Part shown: positions 8,418 through 13,206 of the stretch, piece by piece
How positions within the stretch are numbered: position 1 is the stretch's first letter
Layout of the letters: every line of letters begins with the position of its first letter
Assembly: GCA_946061315.1 (NCBI GenBank)
Contig: CAMGRB010000014.1
Span: 1-13,206 of the forward strand
DNA: 13,206 bases
Reading direction: 5' to 3'
Source of the DNA: an uncultured Clostridia bacterium
GTDB lineage: Bacteria > Bacillota > Clostridia > Oscillospirales > CAG-272
Notes under the pieces: generated by a model
What the model was told of the DNA's origin: nothing
What the model saw: only the letters and a program-made list of their open reading frames with translations
Database searches by the model: none
Translations under genes and position numbers: made by a program

Positions 8418-8446
8418 TTGCACGGACAATTTCTTTGTGATAAAAT
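8418..8446 (+). promoter_or_regulatory. Promoter of the GH94 phosphorylase gene
   Basis: TTGCAC (8418-8423), exactly 17 bases, then TAAAAT (8441-8446) preceded by TGA give an extended -10 promoter just after the DUF4340 stop. A second -10-like TATACT overlaps at 8446-8451. No terminator is seen between the operon and this promoter, so read-through from upstream is also possible. The gene's Shine-Dalgarno site is GGAAGGA at 8467-8473. Confidence 0.7.
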
Positions 8447-8482
8447 ATACTGCGACAAAATAATACGGAAGGATATCTTCAT

Positions 8483-10819
8483 ATGGAATACAAATACGGT
8501 CATTTTAATATCGACGGAGATGAGTTTGTGGTAACTGACCCCGCAACTCCGCGTCCCTTTGACAACTTTCTTTTCAACGATTCGTGCTATGCCAACGTTC
8601 ATCAGACGGGTATAGGCTGCTTCGACTATCAGATAAACGGTACCGAGGGAATACAGCTCTATACCGGCGTCGGCAGAATATGCGACTATGACGTTTTCGG
8701 CAAGGATCACCTTTACAACAGACTTATCTTTATAAGGGACAACGAAACGGGCGAGTTCTGGACGCTCAACTGGGAGCCCGTGTGCCACCCATATCAAAGC
8801 TACAAATGTACTCACGGTCTCGGATATACCGAGATAGAAAACAAAACGTCGGACACTCTTGCAAAATTCCGCATTTTCGTGCCCGTCGGCAAGGATGCAA
8901 CGGAGCTTTGGCGCATCTCTCTCAAAAACGAGGGCGATAAAAAGCGCTCGTACTCGATATTTACTTACAGCCAGATACAGTTCAAATTCAAATGGGGCTT
9001 TGACAGCTACGGCGATACAATGTACCGCGCAACGCGCTTTGATGAGGAAAGAAACACTTTCTATATGACGAAGCACCCGTTTATAAAGCCGCACAACTAT
9101 CTTACCGCATTTATGACGGCGGACGAAAAGATAACCGCTTCCGAGGGTTGCCAGAACGTATTCGTCGGAGAGTACGGAACGATAGCCTCCCCCGAGGTTG
9201 TAAGGACGGGTGTCAGCAAAAACTCGATAGGCTCGGCAAACGCAACCGTATGCTCGCTCCGCTTTGATATAACTCTCGGCGCGGGCGAGAGCAAGGATAT
9301 AAATCTTATGCTCGGCGCAGGCGAGTGCGAAAACGATTCGCTTACACTCTCCGAAAAGTACCTCAAAAATCAGGATAAGTATTTTGACGAGCTGAAAAAA
9401 TACTATAAATCCCTTTACTCGAAAAACAAGATACAGACACCCGACGAGCATCTTGACAGGCTCATAAACTATTGGGGCAAGCACGCCACTAATTTCGGCG
9501 CAACGTGGTGCAGATGGGGCTATAACGGCTATCGTGACATAGTTCAGCACGGCTTTGGCGTCGTGTCCTTCAAAAACGACAGAACAAAGGAAATATTAAG
9601 AGAAGCAGTTCAGAACCAATATGCAAGCGGTATGGCGGTAAGAGGCTGGAACCCCGTTGATACAAAACCGTATTCCGACTCTGCGCTCTGGCTTGAATTT
9701 ACCCTCACGGCGTATCTTCGTGAAACGGGCGATATTGATTTCTTAAAAGAGGTATATCCCTTCAGAGATGAGGGAGAGGGCACAGTCCTTGAGCATATGG
9801 ACAGAGCGCTTGACTTCCTTGAAAAGAACAAGGGAGAGCACAATCTTCTCCTTATCAAATTCGGAGATTGGAACGACTCTCTGACAGGTGTCGGCAAGGA
9901 CGGCAAGGGCGAGAGCGTATGGCTCTCGATAGCATATGCGCAGGCGCTTCTTGAAATGGCGGAGCTTGCAAAATATCTCGGTGATACGAAGAAAGAGAAA
10001 AACTATCTCAACCGCAGAGAGAATATATCAAAGGCTATAAACGACAATGCGTGGGACGGAGAATGGTATCGCCGTTGCTACACCGACCTCGGAAAGCCCA
10101 TAGGCTCAAAAGAGAACAAGTACGCAAAGATGTTTATGGAGCCGCAATGCTGGTCGCTTATCTCGGGAGTTGCAAGCGAGGAAAGAGCAAATACCGTAAT
10201 AAAAGCGATGGACGAGCATATGAAGACCCCCGTCGGCTATCTTCTCCTTACCCCGTCGTTTAAGGAATTTGACGACACGATAGGACGTATATCCGCAATG
10301 GAACCCGGCATTTGCGAGAACGGAACGATCTATTCTCACACGAACATATGGATGATCCTCGGTCTTCTCAAATACGGCAAGGCAGACCTTGCTTACGAGC
10401 TCTTTAAGAAAATAGCGCCCGGTTGCATAACGGACGACAATGCGGAAATAAAGAACAAATGCTTACCGTATATGTTTGCAAATTGCTATTTCGGACCGGA
10501 GCACAAAAACAGCGCATACCAGATGGAGTACAGCTGGATAACCGGCTCGGTGGCTTGGTACACCAACACTATGGAAAACTATATGATAGGCGCAAGACCC
10601 ACTTACGAGGGACTTGTAATCGAGCCGCACCTTCCTTTTGAAAAAGGCGCTATGAAGCGTATCTTCAGAGGAGCCGAATACGATATAGAGATAGAAAATC
10701 CGAACAAGAAATTCAAGGATATGAAGCTGAATATCACGGTCGACGGCAAAAAGCTCGACGGCAATATAATCCCCGCCTTCAAAGACGGCACTCACAAGGT
10801 AAAAGTAACAATAGAATAA
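8483..10819 (+). CDS. GH94-family glycoside phosphorylase (substrate unassigned)
   Basis: This 778-residue cytoplasmic enzyme has no signal peptide. GH94 enzymes split beta-linked gluco-oligosaccharides with phosphate, with inversion, releasing alpha-sugar-1-phosphate. The N-terminal 1-300 is the beta-sandwich type (PRPFDNFLFND and TGIGCFDYQ) and residues 320-720 form the helical barrel. Motifs seen are GYRDIVQHG (349-357), KFGDWNDSLTG (459-469, whose aspartates include the expected general acid), GKGESVWLS (474-482), GTIYSHTNIW (614-623), SWITGSVAWY (684-693) and GLVIEPHLP (710-718). Length agrees with cellobiose or chitobiose phosphorylases (about 800). The RDxxQD found in cellobiose phosphorylases is RDIVQH here, so the acceptor or donor preference may differ. 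Cellobiose phosphorylase is the default guess, but specificity cannot be assigned. Confidence 0.88.
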   Translation: MEYKYGHFNIDGDEFVVTDPATPRPFDNFLFNDSCYANVHQTGIGCFDYQINGTEGIQLYTGVGRICDYDVFGKDHLYNRLIFIRDNETGEFWTLNWEPVCHPYQSYKCTHGLGYTEIENKTSDTLAKFRIFVPVGKDATELWRISLKNEGDKKRSYSIFTYSQIQFKFKWGFDSYGDTMYRATRFDEERNTFYMTKHPFIKPHNYLTAFMTADEKITASEGCQNVFVGEYGTIASPEVVRTGVSKNSIGSANATVCSLRFDITLGAGESKDINLMLGAGECENDSLTLSEKYLKNQDKYFDELKKYYKSLYSKNKIQTPDEHLDRLINYWGKHATNFGATWCRWGYNGYRDIVQHGFGVVSFKNDRTKEILREAVQNQYASGMAVRGWNPVDTKPYSDSALWLEFTLTAYLRETGDIDFLKEVYPFRDEGEGTVLEHMDRALDFLEKNKGEHNLLLIKFGDWNDSLTGVGKDGKGESVWLSIAYAQALLEMAELAKYLGDTKKEKNYLNRRENISKAINDNAWDGEWYRRCYTDLGKPIGSKENKYAKMFMEPQCWSLISGVASEERANTVIKAMDEHMKTPVGYLLLTPSFKEFDDTIGRISAMEPGICENGTIYSHTNIWMILGLLKYGKADLAYELFKKIAPGCITDDNAEIKNKCLPYMFANCYFGPEHKNSAYQMEYSWITGSVAWYTNTMENYMIGARPTYEGLVIEPHLPFEKGAMKRIFRGAEYDIEIENPNKKFKDMKLNITVDGKKLDGNIIPAFKDGTHKVKVTIE

Positions 10820-10879
10820 ATAAAATCAAAAGCCTCCGCAAAATGCGTAGTTCCCATAGGGAATTTAATTGAATAATAC
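10820..10879. other. Short spacer with two small hairpins after GH94
   Basis: Between the GH94 stop and its terminator lie two short palindromes: CGCA-AAA-TGCG (about 10838-10848) and TTCCC-ATA-GGGAA (10851-10863). Neither is followed by a T-run, so neither is a terminator by itself. They could be remnants of an intergenic repeat, but no second copy is present in the window. Confidence 0.3.
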
Positions 10880-10916
10880 GAAAACTCGACTTTTTTCAAG
10901 TCGAGTTTTCTTTTTT
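10880..10916 (+). terminator. Intrinsic terminator after the GH94 gene
   Basis: GAAAACTCGACTT (10880-10892) pairs perfectly over 13 bp with AAGTCGAGTTTTC (10898-10910) around TTTTC, followed by six T (10911-10916). It closes the phosphorylase transcript and isolates the promoter at 10930 from it. Confidence 0.9.
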
Positions 10917-10929
10917 CATACAAAACAGG

Positions 10930-10957
10930 TTGAAAAAAATAAAAAATGTGGTATACT
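10930..10957 (+). promoter_or_regulatory. Promoter of the structured leader/small RNA upstream of the R-M genes
   Basis: TTGAAA (10930-10935), a 16-base A-rich spacer, and TATACT (10952-10957) preceded by TGG form an extended -10 promoter. The expected start, about 7 bases after the -10, is the G at 10964, which is the first base of the perfect outer stem of the following RNA. This coincidence supports both the promoter and the RNA. Confidence 0.75.
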
Positions 10958-10963
10958 AAAAGT

Positions 10964-11160
10964 GGCGTACAATTTAATAGTATTGAAATGGCTAACCAAG
11001 GGGATATTATACCCTTTTTGTCGTTATGCTCCCATTACAGAAATTTGTTAAAAATGCAAATTCCAAATGGGAGTGATTAGTCATTTCTATTAAATTGTAC
11101 GCCATACAACGGAGTTTGCGTTTTCGGTGCGTTAACTTCGGTTGGCGCACTTTTTTATTT
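10964..11160 (+). ncRNA. Candidate structured RNA or attenuator leader of the R-M operon
   Basis: Four nested or branched stems are visible. P1 is GGCGTACAATTTAATAG (10964-10980) with its exact complement at 11087-11103 (17 bp). P2 is AAATGGCTAA (10986-10995) with TTAGTCATTT (11077-11086), continuous with P1 on the 3' side and offset by a 5-base bulge on the 5' side. P3 is AAGGG (10998-11002) with CCCTT (11012-11016). P4 is CTCCCATT (11029-11036) with AATGGGAG (11066-11073). The result is a three-way junction followed by an intrinsic terminator (11127-11156). No clear promoter lies between this terminator and the methyltransferase at 11197, so the RNA may be a 5' leader acting by attenuation. 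Alternatives are an independent small RNA or a small transposable element with terminal inverted repeats, though no flanking duplication is seen. I do not match it to a known family. Confidence 0.6.
11127..11160 (+). terminator. UUCG-loop intrinsic terminator ahead of the methyltransferase gene
   Basis: GTGCGTTAAC (11127-11136) pairs with GTTGGCGCAC (11141-11150), 10 bp including two G-U pairs, around the TTCG tetraloop. It is followed by TTTTTTATTTT. It lies 37 bases before the methyltransferase start, an unusual place for a terminator unless it ends a separate small RNA or acts as an attenuator. Confidence 0.85.
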
Positions 11161-11196
11161 TAATGGGTGCGACTTTATACAAAAGGAGCATCAAAA

Positions 11197-12648
11197 ATGT
11201 CTGAAAATAAAATTGCAAAAAAGTCAAAAGGTAGGGTTTATACCCCTGATTATATTGTAAACAATATTCTTGATATGGCTCATTATGTTGGCGATAACAT
11301 AATAGAAAAACACGTGATTGATAATAGTTGCGGTGATGGAGCATTTCTTTGTTCAATAATTAGTAGATATTGTGAAACCGCATTAGAAAAAGGTATTTCT
11401 ATGAAAAGTTTGAAAGAACATTTGAAAAAATATATTCACGGCATAGAAATTGAGCCTATCGAACATAGAAAATGTTTAGAAAACTTAAATTCTATTATAA
11501 AACAATATGGAATAACTACTGAAATTGAGTGGGATATACTTTGTGCTGATACGTTAAAGGTGGATAAGTACAATGGCAAAATGGATTATGTTTTAGGAAA
11601 TCCACCGTATGTTAGAGTTCATAATTTAGACGACTCTTTCGATATGGCAAAAAAGTTTTCCTTTTCGCAAGATGGTATGACCGATTTATATATCGTTTTT
11701 TATGAGATTGGTCTAAAAATGCTAAACAAAAATGGTATTCTCGGTTATATTACCCCAAGTTCATTTTTTAATAGTTTGGCTGGGAATTATATGCGCAAAT
11801 ATTTTGTGCAGGAAAATTTAATTGAAAAACTTGTTGACCTGAAACATTTTCAGGCGTTTAACGCAACAACATACACAACAATCGTAATATTGAATAAACA
11901 ACATAATTCGAGAGAATTAGAGTATTATCAATTCGATGAAAAAAACCTAATTCCTTATTATGTTGAAACGCTTGTCCCTGACGATTATTATATTTCCAAA
12001 AACTTTTATTTCTCAACAAAGAAGAATCTTGCCTTTCTAAAAAAGATATTTTTCAATTTGGGTCATTGCAATATAGAAGTAAAAAACGGATATGCAACAT
12101 TATGCGACGACGTTTATATAGGCTCTTTTGATTTTAAGTCTAAATATATTATTCCCGTTATTAAAGCATCGCGTGGAGAACGAAAACAAATTATTTATCC
12201 GTATGACCGAAACGGGAAATTAGTAACAGAAGAAAGTTTATTAAAAGAAGAGGAATTATATAAATATCTACTTGAAAACAAATCAAAATTATTGAAACGC
12301 AGTTCTGAAAAAAATGATGATTCATATTGGTTTGCTTTTGGTCGCAGTCAGGCTATAAACGATACGTATAAAAATAAAATTTCGATTAACACATTGATAC
12401 GAACTTCCGCAGACTTAAAAATTATATCCGCCCCTGCAGGTACAGGTGTATATGGTGGTTTATACATAATAGGAAATGAGCAAAGTTTATCTAAAATATC
12501 TGAAATGTTATTAAATGAAGAATTTTCAACCTATATTTCTTTACTTGGCAAATATAAAAGCGGTGGCTATTACACTTTTTCTTCAAAAGATATAAAGGCA
12601 TATTTAGACTATAAATTATCATACGACGGGGGACTTTTACAATTATGA
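11197..12648 (+). CDS. Type II N6-adenine DNA methyltransferase (gamma class)
   Basis: This 483-residue enzyme should transfer a methyl group from S-adenosylmethionine to N6 of adenine in a specific site, protecting host DNA from the coupled endonuclease. Motif X is at [12 protein letters not shown] (15-26), the SAM-binding motif I at DNSCGDGAF (42-50), the acidic motif II region at GIEIEP (82-87) and catalytic motif IV at NPPY (135-138). The X-I-IV order with the target-recognition part in the C-terminal half indicates the gamma, TaqI/Eco57I-like group. A GTG at 11167 would add ten residues, but AAGGAG (11183-11188) points to the ATG at 11197. The stop overlaps the next start (ATGA). The gene is strongly AT-rich, unlike the GH94 gene, which suggests acquisition by transfer. 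The recognition sequence cannot be read. Confidence 0.9.
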   Translation: MSENKIAKKSKGRVYTPDYIVNNILDMAHYVGDNIIEKHVIDNSCGDGAFLCSIISRYCETALEKGISMKSLKEHLKKYIHGIEIEPIEHRKCLENLNSIIKQYGITTEIEWDILCADTLKVDKYNGKMDYVLGNPPYVRVHNLDDSFDMAKKFSFSQDGMTDLYIVFYEIGLKMLNKNGILGYITPSSFFNSLAGNYMRKYFVQENLIEKLVDLKHFQAFNATTYTTIVILNKQHNSRELEYYQFDEKNLIPYYVETLVPDDYYISKNFYFSTKKNLAFLKKIFFNLGHCNIEVKNGYATLCDDVYIGSFDFKSKYIIPVIKASRGERKQIIYPYDRNGKLVTEESLLKEEELYKYLLENKSKLLKRSSEKNDDSYWFAFGRSQAINDTYKNKISINTLIRTSADLKIISAPAGTGVYGGLYIIGNEQSLSKISEMLLNEEFSTYISLLGKYKSGGYYTFSSKDIKAYLDYKLSYDGGLLQL

Positions 12649-13206
12649 CAAATGAAGAATTTTTAGAAGTTATTAAAAAATCTTTTGCTACATATTTATC
12701 TGTTGGTACATCTAGAAGTACCGCTAAACTAAAAACTTTACACGGACATATAGCAACTGATTTAGAAAATCTTTTAGGAAAAGAATTTACAATCAGGTCG
12801 CAAGGCTATGGAAATGATAGAGAAGGTAGTATTAACGGACGTTATTATCCTAAAAATGTGGATATTACTATCTTAAGGAATGGAAAGCCTGTTGCTGGCT
12901 ATGCAGTAAAATTTGTAATGCGAAATTACTCTCAAAACAGTAATAACTATTTTGAAAATATGTTAGGCGAAACTGCAAATATACGTGCAAATTCTATACC
13001 TTATTTTCAAGTGTTTATTATTTTTGAGAAAGTTCCTTATTATAGTAATGGTGGCGAATTTAAGCGATACGACGTTATTTCAGAGCATAATTTGGATAAA
13101 TATTTAGCATTATCAAAAGATGACCCCAGCATATTTTTCCATACGCCCGACAAAACGCTCGTTGTTCTGATAAAATTAAAAGAAAAAGCACTGAACTATT
13201 ATTTTA
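12645..13206 (+). CDS. Probable type II restriction endonuclease (3'-truncated by window end)
   Basis: An open frame begins at the ATG overlapping the methyltransferase stop and runs through all remaining bases (187 codons plus one base) without a stop, so only the N-terminal part is visible. It begins [20 protein letters not shown] do not recognise a named family. Position directly after, and coupled to, a methyltransferase points to the cognate endonuclease. The segment [20 protein letters not shown] (71-90) resembles a PD-(D/E)xK core: Asp73, then a strand ending AVK with Lys89, where the usual E/D/Q is Ala87. [14 protein letters not shown] (101-114) looks like a conserved helix that could supply acidic residues. 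No good Shine-Dalgarno site is visible other than a G-run at about 12628-12632, so translation is probably coupled to the methyltransferase. Confidence 0.72.
   Translation, partial: MTNEEFLEVIKKSFATYLSVGTSRSTAKLKTLHGHIATDLENLLGKEFTIRSQGYGNDREGSINGRYYPKNVDITILRNGKPVAGYAVKFVMRNYSQNSNNYFENMLGETANIRANSIPYFQVFIIFEKVPYYSNGGEFKRYDVISEHNLDKYLALSKDDPSIFFHTPDKTLVVLIKLKEKALNYYF

Noticed and set aside
7346..9550. 734-codon reverse-strand open frame
   Set aside because: It lies antisense across the DUF4340 gene, its intergenic promoter and the GH94 gene, all of which have strong family motifs or good signals. Its translation is low-complexity in Val, Arg and Cys with no motifs. It results from codon bias removing stops in that frame.
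10869..11051. 60-codon forward frame
   Set aside because: It runs straight through the intrinsic terminator at 10880-10916 and the promoter at 10930-10957 into the structured RNA, and has no Shine-Dalgarno site.
10963..11104. MITE with 18-bp terminal inverted repeats
   Set aside because: The inverted repeat is perfect, but the bases on either side (left CTAAAAG, right TACAACG) show no target duplication, no second copy exists in the window, and the promoter and terminator fit an RNA better. Kept only as an alternative.
10964..11160. Retron msr-msd RNA
   Set aside because: Paired ends closing a branched RNA recall retrons, but the downstream genes are a methyltransferase and an endonuclease. 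No reverse transcriptase is present, and the RNA is closed by a terminator.
10964..11160. 6S RNA
   Set aside because: The length and own promoter are compatible, but the visible fold is a three-way junction rather than one long hairpin with a central open bubble. No conserved 6S sequence is recognised.
1..13206. CRISPR array, tRNA or rRNA genes, insertion sequences
   Set aside because: No regularly spaced direct repeats, cloverleaf with CCA-type end, rRNA-like stretch or transposase was found on either strand.

Overview
The window looks like a chromosomal segment of a low-to-mid-GC Gram-positive bacterium, most likely an anaerobic Clostridia-type gut or rumen organism. This is inferred from purine-rich Shine-Dalgarno (SD) sites (AGGAGG, AAGGAG), extended -10 sigma-A-type promoters, A-starting hairpin terminators with U-tracts, frequent ATA/AGA/AGG codons, and the gene families present. 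No marker gene fixes the species.

The segment is a mosaic. A GC-richer block (about 3483-10819) carries ordinary-looking transport and metabolism genes. It is flanked on both sides by clearly AT-richer genes of the nucleic-acid-processing or defence type.

Left arm (1-3333): a 922-residue SNF2-family ATPase (75-2843) with an N-terminal helix-hairpin-helix-like region and a C-terminal HNH-like region. It is followed by a small unrecognised gene split by an apparent one-base frameshift at an A-run (2877-3282). The arm ends at a perfect 21-bp hairpin that can terminate transcription in both directions.

Middle (3419-10916): a good promoter drives a tightly packed four-gene operon. It encodes an ABC ATPase, an ABC-2-type permease, a GldG-type auxiliary membrane protein and a DUF4340-type membrane-anchored protein. 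Together they should form one envelope complex of the gliding-like GldA/GldF/GldG type, whose cargo in such bacteria is not known. A separate extended -10 promoter then drives a cytoplasmic GH94 glycoside phosphorylase, closed by a strong terminator.

Right arm (10930-13206): a type II restriction-modification pair, an N6-adenine methyltransferase followed by an ATGA-coupled endonuclease that runs off the window. Between the GH94 terminator and the methyltransferase lies the most unusual item: a promoter whose predicted first transcribed base begins a perfect 17-bp stem. This stem closes a branched, roughly 140-nt fold, which is followed by a UUCG-loop intrinsic terminator. No convincing second promoter is visible before the methyltransferase. 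The element therefore reads either as a structured attenuator leader controlling the restriction-modification operon or as an independent small RNA.
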